Source: SZUA-442 sp963759175 (GTDB lineage: Bacteria; Actinomycetota; Acidimicrobiia; Spongiisociales; UBA5794). Taken from it: a DNA stretch of 64,000 nt. Under the pieces are notes generated by a model that worked only from the letters and a program-made list of their open reading frames with translations, did not search any database and was not told where the DNA came from. How positions within the stretch are numbered: the first letter of the stretch is position 1; each line of letters starts with the position of its first letter. Location of the stretch: the NCBI GenBank assembly GCA_963759175.1, contig CAVWXP010000007.1, forward strand, positions 310,001 to 374,000, written 5' to 3'. Positions 1 to 9,029 of this stretch are shown piece by piece. A program made the position numbers and the translations under genes.

Positions 1-469
1 GCACGGCTTCACCGAGCACACGCATCGGCGTGGGCTCGCGTCGCAGGGATTTGACGAGCTGCCCATCACCGTCGAGCAGGCGTGGAACCGTGATGCCGAT
101 ATCGGGTTCACCCTCGAGGGCATCGAGAAGCCGACGCACGGAACCCAACCCGAGGCGGATGTCGTCATTGAGGATGAGGACAGAACGGCTCGGACCACCG
201 TTGGCGACGGCTGCATTGATCGCCGCCGCGTAGCCACGATTCACTGGCGACGAGACGATGAGTGCCTCCGGCCACAAACGCCTTGCCATGTCGATCGAGG
301 CATCGGCACTCGCGTTGTCCGATACCACCACCCGGCACGAGCTGACGTCAGCGAAGGCTCCGGGCAGGGAGGCGAAGAAACCGTCGAGCACGTCCTCACT
401 GTTGTACGTGACGACGACGACGAGCACATCGACGAGGGTCAGATCGTGGCTGGAATCACCAATAGTCAT
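1..469 (-). CDS. family 2 glycosyltransferase, N-terminal part (runs off window)
   Basis: The reverse strand is open from an ATG at 469 to the window edge, giving about 156 residues with no stop. The translation begins MTIGDSSHDL, continues with a VLVVVVTYNS strand and a VVSDNAS segment, then NRGYAAAIN and an ILNDD metal-binding (DxD-like) motif. This is the order of a GT-A fold, rhamnosyltransferase-type family 2 glycosyltransferase. The acceptor-binding C-terminal half lies outside the window. It would act at the cytoplasmic face of the membrane on a nucleotide-sugar donor. It is divergent from the beta-helix and flippase genes, which places it at the edge of the surface-glycan locus. The sugar it transfers cannot be told. 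Confidence 0.85.
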   Translation of the reverse strand, partial: MTIGDSSHDLTLVDVLVVVVTYNSEDVLDGFFASLPGAFADVSSCRVVVSDNASADASIDMARRLWPEALIVSSPVNRGYAAAINAAVANGGPSRSVLILNDDIRLGLGSVRRLLDALEGEPDIGITVPRLLDGDGQLVKSLRREPTPMRVLGEAV

Positions 470-584
470 GGATCCTGCACACTACCGGACGTGGCGAAGT
501 GCCGAACTGCTACGCAGAGTGGCCGGTACCATGCGATCCGGCCATTCACGGACGATGCACCCTCGACCAGGCAGGCTCATCCAC

Positions 585-1691
585 ATGACATCGACACTCT
601 TCCGGCGCGCGACGACCGTCGCACTGCTGCTCGGTGCGATCGTCATCACCTTCGTGGTCGTTCCCACTGCTGCCCTTGCCACGGATGTCGTTGGCCTTTC
701 TGATCCGGGGGCACTCGTGGTACATGAGGGCACCATCGAGGTACGCGAGAACGACACCGTGATCCGGGATCTCGAGATACGCGGGACCTTGCGAATCGAG
801 GCCGAAAACGTGCGTGTCTGCAACGTCTGGGTCTACACGAGCGCGCCGTGGACGATATATGTCGCGTCGGGTTCAGCCGAATTCCAGAACGTCGAGATCG
901 GCAACCCCGACGTCGTTGGCGAGCGAGGCATAGGCGGTTCGAATCTCCGGGCCACGAACATCGATATTCACTCGGTCGAGGATGGGATCAAGCTCGGATC
1001 GAACGCCACCTACTCGCACATCTGGATCCATGACCTCGATTCCGCTTCGGACGAACCCCATATCGACGCCGTTCAGGCCGATGGCGGCGCCCAGAATTCG
1101 AGCATCTCACACTCCGTGCTCTCATCGGTGGGCCCGCGCGGACTCGGGAACGCGGCCGTGTTCCTCAAGTCAGACAAGGGCCCGATCGCGAACGTGTCCA
1201 TCACCAACAACCTCCTCAATGGCGGCAACTACATGAACGCCGTCCGGGATGGAGGCGAAGGCGCACCCCAGGGCATCCGATTCGTCGACAATCAGATCGG
1301 AGACGACTACCGATACGGCATTTCGCGGCTTCAGGGCGAAGTCACATGGGACGCCAACACCTGGGCATCGACCGGCGCGCCCGCCGAACCGGGGACAACG
1401 AACGAGACGGCCGCGTCCGGTGCTCCCGTCGAGACCGTACCGCCCGAGCCGACGGGCGAACCCTCCATCTGTGACGATGAGCAACCGATGGACACCACAA
1501 CGTCGTCCACATCCTCGACAGAGGCCCCGGTCGACACGACCGACGCGTTGCCCGTGAGCGCTTCGGGAGACACCGGCGACTCACCATCGGGCATCGGGTC
1601 CGTCCAGTTGGCCGTGCTGGTGATAGCAACAACAGCGGTCGGTGTTGTTGCAGGCGTATCGTGGTTCCTCTGGTCGCGACGCTCCTCGTGA
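585..1691 (+). CDS. secreted, membrane-anchored right-handed beta-helix protein
   Basis: The open frame extends upstream over the antisense glycosyltransferase, but the ATG at 585 is chosen because it starts a classic signal peptide: MTSTLFRR, a hydrophobic core, then ALA at residues 30 to 32 before TDVV. Residues about 45 to 260 show the alternating Val/Ile/Asn pattern of a pectate-lyase-like parallel beta-helix (for example RDLEIRGTLRIEA and NVSITNNLLNGG). A Thr/Ser/Pro/Glu-rich linker follows (about 265 to 335), then one transmembrane segment and a short SRRSS tail. The product should sit outside the cell on a stalk and could bind or cleave a polysaccharide. No catalytic residues can be assigned. 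It lies just upstream of the flippase gene. The 368-residue length is tentative because no strong ribosome-binding site is visible. Confidence 0.75.
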   Translation: MTSTLFRRATTVALLLGAIVITFVVVPTAALATDVVGLSDPGALVVHEGTIEVRENDTVIRDLEIRGTLRIEAENVRVCNVWVYTSAPWTIYVASGSAEFQNVEIGNPDVVGERGIGGSNLRATNIDIHSVEDGIKLGSNATYSHIWIHDLDSASDEPHIDAVQADGGAQNSSISHSVLSSVGPRGLGNAAVFLKSDKGPIANVSITNNLLNGGNYMNAVRDGGEGAPQGIRFVDNQIGDDYRYGISRLQGEVTWDANTWASTGAPAEPGTTNETAASGAPVETVPPEPTGEPSICDDEQPMDTTTSSTSSTEAPVDTTDALPVSASGDTGDSPSGIGSVQLAVLVIATTAVGVVAGVSWFLWSRRSS

Positions 1692-1779
1692 CGAGACCTT
1701 CGGTTGGAACCGGAATCGGTGACTCCGACGCTACCGTCACCATCACCCAGCCGGTACAACGCACGGTGAGAGGTCACAT

Positions 1780-3273
1780 ATGAGAAACCTCTTCAGGGCG
1801 CTCATCCGAGCTGACGGCGAGGGCCTCTTCGGACGGGCGCTGAGCGCCGGATTCTGGGCCGCTGCCCTTCGGATATCGCTGCGGATCGCCATCATCATCC
1901 GGACCGTCATCCTTGCCAGGTTGCTCACGCCTGACGACTTCGGCCTGATGGCGATCGCCACCATCTCGATCATGTTCCTCGAACGATTCACCGAGAGTGG
2001 CTTCGACTCGGCCCTGGTGCAGCGGGATGACGACATCAGACCGTATCTGAACTCGGCCTGGACGATGCAGATCGTACGCGGTCTCACCATTGCTGCACTG
2101 CTCATGGTCGGGGCGCCGTGGATCGCCGCGTTCTTCGATGCCCCCGATGCGACAGCAGTGATCCAGGCGCTCGCGGTCACCGTGGTCATCGGCGGCTTCG
2201 TCAACATCGCGGTCGTCACGTTCGTCAAAGAACTGCGGTTCGACAAGTACTTCGCACTCCAGATGGCACTCAAGGGAACCGACGTGGTGGTGTCGATCAT
2301 CGCCGCGTTCGCTCTTCGTAGCGTGTGGGCCCTCGTGATCGGAGCTCTCGCAGGGGAGGTGGCACGCCTCATCGTTTCGTACCTCATCAACGACTACCGA
2401 CCACGCTTCCGGTGGGTGTGGGAACAGGTCAAGTCGCTGTTCCACTTCGGGAAGTGGATCACTGCGAGCCAGATCATCAACTTCATCGTGGGCGAGATCG
2501 ACGACATCCTCGTTGGGCGGATACTGGGTGTGCGGTCGTTGGGCTGGTACCGCATGGCGTTCAACTTCTCCCAATCGGTGGCCACCGAGATCACGTCGGT
2601 GACGAGTCAGGTTGCGTTCCCGACGTACTCGAAGATGCAAGGGGACCTCAAGCGGCTCCGAGCCGCCTTCATGGGGACCGTGCACCTCGTCGCATTCCTG
2701 GGGTTCCCACTCGGGATCGGAACAATCCTGGTGGCCGACGATCTCGTCTTCGGACTCCTTGGGGATCAATGGTCGCCGGTGGTCACGCCGCTCAGGCTGC
2801 TCTCGATCGCCGGCCTGGTTCGTGGCCTCTCGGCCACGATCGGCCCCCTGATGCAGAGCCAGGGTCGGCCCGACATCCCGCCGAGATTCGGAGTTGCGAA
2901 GCTTGCCGTGCTCGCCATCCTGCTGGTGCCGATGATCAACGCCTCAGGGATCGACGGTGCCGCAGCGGCTGTGACCATCGCGGGGCTCTCGTCGGGTGTG
3001 CCCGCCCTCATCTACTCGCTCAGGAAGGTGCGAGCCACGGCGCCGCAGATATGGCAGGCGATCGGTGTGCCCGCCATCAACACGGCCATCATGGCCGGGA
3101 TCGTCGCAATGACGGAGTATCTCTTCTTCGACGCCCCGTCGGTTGGATCATTCCTGGCGCTCATCGCCGTCGGCGTCCTCGGCTACGTCGCTGCGGTCGG
3201 AGCGACCACGGCCATCGGGCTCTATCAGGCACCAAAGGACCTCACCCAACAAATCCGCAGGGTCGTCAGCTAG
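1780..3273 (+). CDS. oligosaccharide flippase, PST/MATE-like (Wzx type)
   Basis: This 497-residue protein is hydrophobic throughout, with about 12 to 14 predicted membrane helices. Its N-terminus (ARLLTPDDFGLMAIA, then ESGFDSALVQR) is the hallmark of the polysaccharide biosynthesis transporter family that flips lipid-linked oligosaccharides across the cytoplasmic membrane. Length is normal for the family. A GAGAGG sequence stands about 7 bases before the ATG. It lies between the beta-helix gene and glycosyltransferases, consistent with export of the glycan built by this locus. Its 3' end overlaps the convergent glycosyltransferase by 8 bases. The identity of the cargo is unknown. Confidence 0.9.
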   Translation: MRNLFRALIRADGEGLFGRALSAGFWAAALRISLRIAIIIRTVILARLLTPDDFGLMAIATISIMFLERFTESGFDSALVQRDDDIRPYLNSAWTMQIVRGLTIAALLMVGAPWIAAFFDAPDATAVIQALAVTVVIGGFVNIAVVTFVKELRFDKYFALQMALKGTDVVVSIIAAFALRSVWALVIGALAGEVARLIVSYLINDYRPRFRWVWEQVKSLFHFGKWITASQIINFIVGEIDDILVGRILGVRSLGWYRMAFNFSQSVATEITSVTSQVAFPTYSKMQGDLKRLRAAFMGTVHLVAFLGFPLGIGTILVADDLVFGLLGDQWSPVVTPLRLLSIAGLVRGLSATIGPLMQSQGRPDIPPRFGVAKLAVLAILLVPMINASGIDGAAAAVTIAGLSSGVPALIYSLRKVRATAPQIWQAIGVPAINTAIMAGIVAMTEYLFFDAPSVGSFLALIAVGVLGYVAAVGATTAIGLYQAPKDLTQQIRRVVS

Positions 3274-4201
3274 CCCTCGTGGTTCGGGACGAGAGCCGAT
3301 TCGCCGTCCGTCGCACCCCGACCAGGGCCTCGCGTTTCATCTCGCCACCGATGACATGCAACTCATGCCATCCTCCCGTAGCTAGCAGCACCTGCAGGCA
3401 CCGCCTGCGCTCGGATACCGACAGACCCAAGCGTGATGATGCGATCGACCGTGTGTACTCGAGGAAGAGCTTCGTCCGAAGCATCGTCACGGGACGGGGG
3501 CGGTTCGGATCGAACCACGCGGCGATCTCCTCTGGTGTGACGTTGGCCTTGAGTGACATCCCCTCGTGATAGCGGCGCATGAACAGGCGGTCGGGGATCT
3601 CCCGGAATGACCCCACCATCGACATCTCTGCCATGAGCACCTTGTCGGCCGACGCGTAGGAACCGAGAAGGCCGGTCCTCATCAGGAGGGCATGGCGAAC
3701 GATTCCGAAGATCGGATTCGACATCTCGTAGTTCATGAGATAGTGACGGAGTCGTTCGTGCGGAGTGTCCTCGCGTAGATCCAGACCATCGTCGAAATGC
3801 CGGATCGGAAGGTCATCGCCGTCGATGAGCGTCGTGCGCGGGTAGCAGAGGATCACATCGCTCGGCGCACGGTCCATTTCGGCGAGCGTCCGCTCGAGGA
3901 AGATCGGTTCCATGAGGTCGTCGTGCGATGCCCATTTGAAGAACTCCGTCACTGCCTGCGTGGCCACGTAATTGAAGTTGGCCGCGCCCCCCAGGTTCAC
4001 ATCCTGTCGGACGTAACGAACTCGCTCGTCCCTGGCCGCATAGTCCCTACACAGGGCTTCCGTCCCGTCGACCGACGCATTGTCCGATATCAGCACCACA
4101 TAGTCGGTGAAGGTCTGGCTCTCTATCGATCGAACCGTCGACGCCAGATGATCGGCTCCGTTGTAGACCGGAAGGCCGATGGTGAGTGGTGGTGAAGCCA
4201 T
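3266..4201 (-). CDS. family 2 glycosyltransferase
   Basis: A 311-residue GT-A glycosyltransferase. The N-terminus reads LTIGLPVYNGADHL, followed by SDNASVDGT, and the WASHDD segment near residue 95 supplies the metal-binding acidic motif. The GTG one codon upstream (4204) is also possible; an AAGGGG stretch lies upstream of both. Similar proteins transfer sugars onto lipid-linked oligosaccharides at the inner face of the membrane. It is convergent with the flippase (8-base overlap) and shares an upstream region with the next, divergent glycosyltransferase at 4308. Donor and acceptor cannot be inferred from sequence alone. Confidence 0.88.
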   Translation of the reverse strand: MASPPLTIGLPVYNGADHLASTVRSIESQTFTDYVVLISDNASVDGTEALCRDYAARDERVRYVRQDVNLGGAANFNYVATQAVTEFFKWASHDDLMEPIFLERTLAEMDRAPSDVILCYPRTTLIDGDDLPIRHFDDGLDLREDTPHERLRHYLMNYEMSNPIFGIVRHALLMRTGLLGSYASADKVLMAEMSMVGSFREIPDRLFMRRYHEGMSLKANVTPEEIAAWFDPNRPRPVTMLRTKLFLEYTRSIASSRLGLSVSERRRCLQVLLATGGWHELHVIGGEMKREALVGVRRTANRLSSRTTRAS

Positions 4202-4307
4202 CACGGGGATCCCCTTCCGTCTCGGGTCGCGAGTGTACTCATCTGGACCTCATCGACCGATTTGTCCTCCATGCCAAGGATTTCCGAGTCGATAGAGTCA
4301 TGGAACC

Positions 4308-5240
4308 ATGAGACCCGTGCCGACAAGCCCCGAGCGTCGTGCACCATCGCCCGGCCGGGCCCTGCGCCTGTCCGTTGTGATACCCGTGTACGACGATGAT
4401 GCATCGCTGAGGTTGTGCCTCCGCGCCCTCGAGGGCCAGGCCCTCGAATCGGATGCGTTCGAGGTCATCGTCGTGGACAATGGCTCCCCACGACCCCCTG
4501 ACATCGCCTTCACCGGCAACGTCAGGCTCGTCGTCGAATCCGAGCCAGGGTCGTACGCCGCCCGCAATCGAGGCATACGGGAAGCTGGTGCCGACCTCAT
4601 AGCCTTCACCGATGCCGATTGCATCCCTGAGCCCGAATGGGCGACCGTAGCGGTGGAGGTGGCACGAGATCGGCCTGACGTCGGTCTGTTCGGTGGGCCT
4701 GTCGAGGTGTTCGCCAGGGACCCGCGCCACAGAACGCCGGTCGAGGTGTATGAATCCATCCACGCCTTCCCCCAGGAGACATACGTGACAGATCGCCATT
4801 TCGCGGTAACGGCAAACCTGGTCGTGAGACGATCGGTCTTCGATGGCGTCGGTCCTTTCGACACACACCTCAGGTCCGGTGGAGATGTCGAGTTCGGTCA
4901 GAGGGCTGGGGCCTCGGGACATACGATCATGCATGTGCCCGAGATGCGAGTGCTTCATCCGGCCCGCAGGACGGTTCACGAGTACCGCCAGAAACTCGCT
5001 CGCACGATTGCCGGTGCGCGAGATCTTGCGGCCGTGCGCGGCGAGGCCTATCCGTACTCGCTCGCCTCCGTGGCGCGGGAGGTGCTTCCCCCCATACCCA
5101 CCTGCGTCGCTGTCGCTCTCGACCAACAAATCGTCCCCATGCGTGACCGATGGAAGGCCGCATACGCCGTTGGCGTCATCCACTACCTCAGGGTCTACTA
5201 CAAACTCACGACGCGCTTTGTCGCAGCTTCACCTCGGTGA
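4308..5240 (+). CDS. family 2 glycosyltransferase
   Basis: A 310-residue GT-A enzyme with a basic N-terminal leader, then LSVVIPVYDDD, VIVVDNGSP, the nucleotide-binding AARNRGI segment and the metal-binding FTDADC motif (about residue 105). GPFDTHLRSGGDVEFGQRA corresponds to the ED-type catalytic-base region. The ATG at 4308 is used because the nearby ATG at 4301 is followed directly by a stop. It belongs to the glycan locus. Its 3' end overlaps the convergent ATP-grasp-like gene by 12 bases. Sugar specificity is unknown. Confidence 0.88.
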   Translation: MRPVPTSPERRAPSPGRALRLSVVIPVYDDDASLRLCLRALEGQALESDAFEVIVVDNGSPRPPDIAFTGNVRLVVESEPGSYAARNRGIREAGADLIAFTDADCIPEPEWATVAVEVARDRPDVGLFGGPVEVFARDPRHRTPVEVYESIHAFPQETYVTDRHFAVTANLVVRRSVFDGVGPFDTHLRSGGDVEFGQRAGASGHTIMHVPEMRVLHPARRTVHEYRQKLARTIAGARDLAAVRGEAYPYSLASVAREVLPPIPTCVAVALDQQIVPMRDRWKAAYAVGVIHYLRVYYKLTTRFVAASPR

Positions 5241-6323
5241 GGACCTGCAGAATCGATCGATGATCGTTGCGTGCATCGGACGCGTCGCACCCGCCACCAC
5301 ACCCACCACGGGTTCCAGACGCCCTCGATGCCTGCGACCCCACCGCACCAGACGTGACCTCGTCGACCTGTGCCCCGGTCTGGGTCCGGAAAGAACGGCA
5401 GCTCGCACCTCGCTCGGGACACCGGACAATGAGATCTCCTCCCTGCCATCGGTCACATCGATCTGTTGGAACGCGCCAGTGAGCCAACCGAGGAACTCAC
5501 GCTGGCGTGCCAAGTACATGTCCTCGTACCAGGCCAGCGGCCATACCACGACCGGATTCGTGTTGATCTCCCATGCGACGATCTCACCGCCGAGCATCGA
5601 GTAGTCGATCCGACCGTACGAGACGTCCGCGACCTCGAAGTACGGCCGAAGCCCTTCGCGGTGTGGATTGGTGCGCATGAACTCGAGAGATGCGGCGTCG
5701 TGCTCAGGCGTTCGAATGCGAGCTGCCTTGACCATCCAGTGGTCTGAGACCTGGCGAGACCTCGCTTGGATCTTGTCGCCGACGATGAATGCCGAGTACT
5801 TGATGTACTCGCCCGCGACAGAACGCGTATCCACGAACTCGACGATGAGGAGCCTTCGAAGGTCGTGGCCGCGGAGTACACACTCGACAAGGGCCCGATC
5901 GAGCTCCTTGGCCGAATGCACGAGTTCGGTGGTGGCACCGGTGTGGTCGTCCTCGTAACGCACGAACACCGGATACCTCTGCGGACGGGTTCTCTCCGAA
6001 ACCCGATACGCACGAACAGGGTTGCCGAGTTGTTGGGCCGCTTCCTCGAGGAAGGCGAACCGCGCCGCTGTGTCGACGGGATCGTTGAGGATCACAAGAT
6101 CCGGATCGGCTTCCGACGCGATACGACGCACATGGGCTGCGAGGACTCGGTCGGCGTCGGTGAGCCGCTCGATATCCGTGAAGACCAAGGGTCCGTGCGG
6201 TACCGCATCTGCAGCAGCCAGATCCTCATAGGTCATCACCCGGATGGATTGGGGCCCGTCCCACTGCTCGAGGAAGACGCCGAAAGGATCCTCGAAGCCG
6301 CGCTTTGCCAGGTAGGTGATCAT
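5229..6323 (-). CDS. ATP-grasp-like protein of the glycan locus
   Basis: 364 residues with no obvious membrane segment. The C-terminal half carries GGEIVAWEINTNPVV near residue 280, the metal-binding E-x-N motif of ATP-grasp ligases. The middle (EYIKYSAFIVGDKIQARSR) looks like an ATP-grasp strand pair. The N-terminal third (VMTYEDLAAADAVP, LVFTDIERLTDADR) is of the type seen in uncharacterised ATP-grasp relatives inside polysaccharide clusters. Family members join a carboxylate to an amine or thiol using ATP. It starts 6 bases after the stop of the DUF4910 gene, so it is probably the last gene of the reverse-strand operon. Substrates are unknown, and the weakly conserved N-terminus makes the assignment moderate. 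Confidence 0.6.
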   Translation of the reverse strand: MITYLAKRGFEDPFGVFLEQWDGPQSIRVMTYEDLAAADAVPHGPLVFTDIERLTDADRVLAAHVRRIASEADPDLVILNDPVDTAARFAFLEEAAQQLGNPVRAYRVSERTRPQRYPVFVRYEDDHTGATTELVHSAKELDRALVECVLRGHDLRRLLIVEFVDTRSVAGEYIKYSAFIVGDKIQARSRQVSDHWMVKAARIRTPEHDAASLEFMRTNPHREGLRPYFEVADVSYGRIDYSMLGGEIVAWEINTNPVVVWPLAWYEDMYLARQREFLGWLTGAFQQIDVTDGREEISLSGVPSEVRAAVLSGPRPGHRSTRSRLVRWGRRHRGRLEPVVGVVAGATRPMHATIIDRFCRSSPR

Positions 6324-6329
6324 GGTGGT

Positions 6330-7598
6330 CTAGGCCTTCTCGAGCAGGCCGACTGCTTCCAGCTCCGATGCAGCGTGGACGATGATCGGCAGATCCATGC
6401 CAGACCGAAGGGCGATGTCGATGAGATCGTGGTCCCCGTCGGAGAGGTTCAGCACCCAGAAGAGCGCGTAGGTCGCTTGTTCGGGGACCGGTGCACGACC
6501 GACGGAGCCGTAGAGGCCGCGTCTGCCGAGCTGCGGCTCGCCATGGGGTTGGAGGTTGATGAAGGTGGCGTTCGACTCGATCGCGTCCACGAACTCCAGG
6601 ACGGTCTCGACGGATGCCGCCAGCTGGTCCCCATCGATATACGACAGATCGTCGGCGGAGGTGTGGTACTCCGCGTAGGCACCATGTTGGGACCGCATGA
6701 GGGAACCCATCGGAAGCCGGAATCCGGGGGCGTTGTACTGCCTCTCGTCGTAGCCGAACGGGTAGAAGTCGATGAGGTCCCCGCCTCGGGTCCCAACGAT
6801 CAGCTCCGCCACCTTGTCGGTGAGGCGATCCCCGAAGACCGTCTTCTTGTACTGGATCGGGGCTCGGTCGCCGAGGCAGTTCAAGGTCATACCCGCCACG
6901 ATGTCATCCATGCGGTCCTGGTTGTGGGCCATCCACGTTATCGAACCGATCGTCCCGGGAGCGAAGAGTATGCGTACTCCGACACGTCGATCGGGGCGAG
7001 ACGCAATGGCCGCTCCCACCGCGGTGGCCACGACGAGTCCGGATACGTTGTCGTTGCCGAGGGATGGGTGACAGGTGTGGGTGGAGAGCAGGATCTCGCT
7101 GTTCGAGGCACCGGGGACGAAGCACTCCCCATACGTGAGGGATCCCGTATCGAGGCTGGCGTCTATGCGAACGTGGTAGTCGCCTTCCTCGAGCGACTGC
7201 AGGGTCCGATCTGCGAGGCAGAATCCCCACGTCTCCTCGAAGAACGAGGACCGATACGGAATGGCGTCGGGCATCTCGGGAACCGAATGCAGGTGGGGCC
7301 GGAGCTCCTCGAGCGACATCGTGATGTCAACGGGGACCGAGTTGCTCACGACGTGCAGATTGAGCTCATCGCTGTCGGCGACGATGCGCCCATCAGGTCC
7401 GGTGATGCGGGCGCTTGCGATGTTCCATTCCTTCGGGATCACCCAGTCGAACACCTCGGTACCCGTGGGAACCTCGTGCACGTCGATGGGGATGTACGAG
7501 TCGATACGGGCGAGCGTGTCACGCACGCCGTCCCCCGTTTGTGAACGGTGGATCGGATACAACTCCGCGGCGAGCCCCATGAGTTCGGTCGGCTCCAT
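6330..7598 (-). CDS. DUF4910 / aminopeptidase-like protein
   Basis: 422 residues from the ATG at 7598, which has a GGGAGG sequence five bases upstream; the longer frame to 7646 would overlap the preceding gene. The protein begins with a DUF2172-like segment (AAELYPIHRSQTGDGVRDTL, VFDWVIPKEW) and continues with STHTCHPSLGNDNVSG, the zinc-site region of M28-like aminopeptidases, followed by LFAPGTIGS. A later acidic/histidine segment (YHTSADDLSYID) supplies further ligands. The family (COG4310) is recurrent in polysaccharide and nucleotide-sugar loci but has no settled reaction. It lies between the PIG-L deacetylase and the ATP-grasp-like gene, in the same direction, with 19- and 6-base gaps. 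Removal of an aminoacyl or acyl amide is plausible but unproven. Confidence 0.8.
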   Translation of the reverse strand: MEPTELMGLAAELYPIHRSQTGDGVRDTLARIDSYIPIDVHEVPTGTEVFDWVIPKEWNIASARITGPDGRIVADSDELNLHVVSNSVPVDITMSLEELRPHLHSVPEMPDAIPYRSSFFEETWGFCLADRTLQSLEEGDYHVRIDASLDTGSLTYGECFVPGASNSEILLSTHTCHPSLGNDNVSGLVVATAVGAAIASRPDRRVGVRILFAPGTIGSITWMAHNQDRMDDIVAGMTLNCLGDRAPIQYKKTVFGDRLTDKVAELIVGTRGGDLIDFYPFGYDERQYNAPGFRLPMGSLMRSQHGAYAEYHTSADDLSYIDGDQLAASVETVLEFVDAIESNATFINLQPHGEPQLGRRGLYGSVGRAPVPEQATYALFWVLNLSDGDHDLIDIALRSGMDLPIIVHAASELEAVGLLEKA

Positions 7599-7617
7599 CA
7601 GGCCTCCCCGGAGCAGG

Positions 7618-8286
7618 TCATGAACCGATACCGATCGAGACGGCATCGAGGATGAATGCCTCGGCGTAGCCGCCGGGTGCGCCGGACTGGACCCCGCGCA
7701 CCCGCGCCATCGACCGGAAGACGTCGGGCAGGTACCACGCCTTGTTCTGCTGGCTCTCGAAATGCGCCATCAGATGATCGACCTTGGCCTCGATGACCTC
7801 GGAGGCGAGCGGAATGAAGGCGTTCGGTTGACCGAGGTCCCTGTCGTTGTTGACGATCTCATACTGCAGGAAGAGACCGGACCGGATCACCTGACCCGCG
7901 AGGTCGGCTGCGAACCGATGGTCCTGATGGCGGTCGTCGCGTCGCGGGGTGAACACGAGATCGGCAACGGGAGGAACCGCCTCTCTCAGGAAGGACTTCA
8001 CGAGGACGGGTTCGGCATACGGCAAGAGGTTGTCGGCAAACGATCCCGTCCGGACGCTGCAACGGTCGCCGAGCAGGTCATGGGCACTGGCCTCGGCCTC
8101 ACCCGCCCGCTGACCCTCGGCCGACAGCACGACGAAGGTGAATCGCGCCTCGGGGAGGGCCTCGGCCATCGCCAAGAGCGTGCCGCCGATCCCGATCTCG
8201 ATGTCGTCGGCGTGTGCACCGATGCACACGACCTCGGCCACGCCAGTTGGGATCTCGAGAAGCGTCACGATGGGGGCGTGAGCCAC
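7618..8286 (-). CDS. PIG-L / LmbE family deacetylase
   Basis: 222 residues. The zinc-binding motif appears as AHADDIEIG (H25, D27, D28), a variant of the usual HPDDE, and HQDH (H120, H123) supplies the other ligands. The family removes acetyl groups from amino sugars or sugar conjugates, as in mycothiol and GPI biosynthesis. Start is a GTG at 8286, 22 bases inside the upstream nucleotidyltransferase gene, so translation is probably coupled. In this operon it likely deacetylates a sugar made by the nucleotidyltransferase, epimerase and methyltransferase. The substrate cannot be told from sequence. Confidence 0.88.
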   Translation of the reverse strand: MAHAPIVTLLEIPTGVAEVVCIGAHADDIEIGIGGTLLAMAEALPEARFTFVVLSAEGQRAGEAEASAHDLLGDRCSVRTGSFADNLLPYAEPVLVKSFLREAVPPVADLVFTPRRDDRHQDHRFAADLAGQVIRSGLFLQYEIVNNDRDLGQPNAFIPLASEVIEAKVDHLMAHFESQQNKAWYLPDVFRSMARVRGVQSGAPGGYAEAFILDAVSIGIGS

Positions 8287-9029
8287 GGCGTATCGCCAGC
8301 AGCGAACATCGCGTCGAGGTGCTGCTTCTCCTTGAACGTATCCATCGGCATCCAGAACCCCTCGTAGGGGTTGGCCAACACTTCTCCCGCCCGCATCATC
8401 GTGTCGAGCGCAACGGCGAGATCGCTGTCCTCCTCGAGGTGGCCGAAGACGGAGGCAGTGAAGATGAAGAAGCCGGCGTTGATCCAGATGCCCGAATCGG
8501 CCAACGGAACGAGTGCATCGGCTCGATCGTTCGACCAGTCGACGAGGTGATACGACTGTGGCGGCGGTACGACGGTGACTGCAGCTTCCTTTCCCGAGGC
8601 CACGAAGCGGTCCAGGTATGCGTTGTGATCGAGGTCGCTGAGACCATCGGCGTAGTTGGCGAAGAAGCGGTCCTCCCCTTCGAGCAGGTCACGCACCTTC
8701 ATCAACCGCTCCCCGAGGTCGGTGAGGATGCCCGTGTCCACGAAGGTGATCGTCCACTTGTCGATGTCAGACGACAGCATCACCTTCTCACCCTGGTCCA
8801 GGATGAAGTCGTTCGACTCGCCTTCCTCGTAGTCGAGGAAGAACCGCTTGATCGACGCGGCGCCGTGTCCCAGGCAGAGGATGAAGTCCGTGTGCCCCGC
8901 CATTGCGTAGTTCTTCATGACATGCCACAGCACGGGACGGTTCCCCACGGGCACCATCGGTTTCGGGACCTCCTCGGAGTAGTCCCGAAGACGCATGCCG
9001 AGACCTCCGCAGAACAGGACGACCTTCAT
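8265..9029 (-). CDS. glucose-1-phosphate cytidylyltransferase-like (RfbF type)
   Basis: 254 residues. The nucleotide-binding signature FCGGLGMRLRDYSEEVPKPM opens the protein, and PVLWHVMKNYAMAGHTDFIL then NDFIL match the RfbF group of sugar-1-phosphate nucleotidyltransferases that make CDP-glucose. It is short for the general family but normal for RfbF. It overlaps the upstream methyltransferase by four bases (ATGA) and the downstream deacetylase by 22 bases. CDP-glucose is the entry point to CDP-dideoxy and branched sugars. The 4,6-dehydratase normally needed next is not in the window, unless the epimerase at 10267 does this job. The base specificity (CTP rather than TTP or UTP) is inferred from similarity. 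Confidence 0.82.
   Translation of the reverse strand: MKVVLFCGGLGMRLRDYSEEVPKPMVPVGNRPVLWHVMKNYAMAGHTDFILCLGHGAASIKRFFLDYEEGESNDFILDQGEKVMLSSDIDKWTITFVDTGILTDLGERLMKVRDLLEGEDRFFANYADGLSDLDHNAYLDRFVASGKEAAVTVVPPPQSYHLVDWSNDRADALVPLADSGIWINAGFFIFTASVFGHLEEDSDLAVALDTMMRAGEVLANPYEGFWMPMDTFKEKQHLDAMFAAGDTPWLTPPS

Noticed and set aside
258..584. Upstream extension of the beta-helix gene frame
   Set aside because: Antisense to the glycosyltransferase and not hydrophobic; the signal peptide starts at 585.
5766..7544. Plus-strand frame of 592 codons
   Set aside because: Antisense to the ATP-grasp-like and DUF4910 genes, without recognisable domains.
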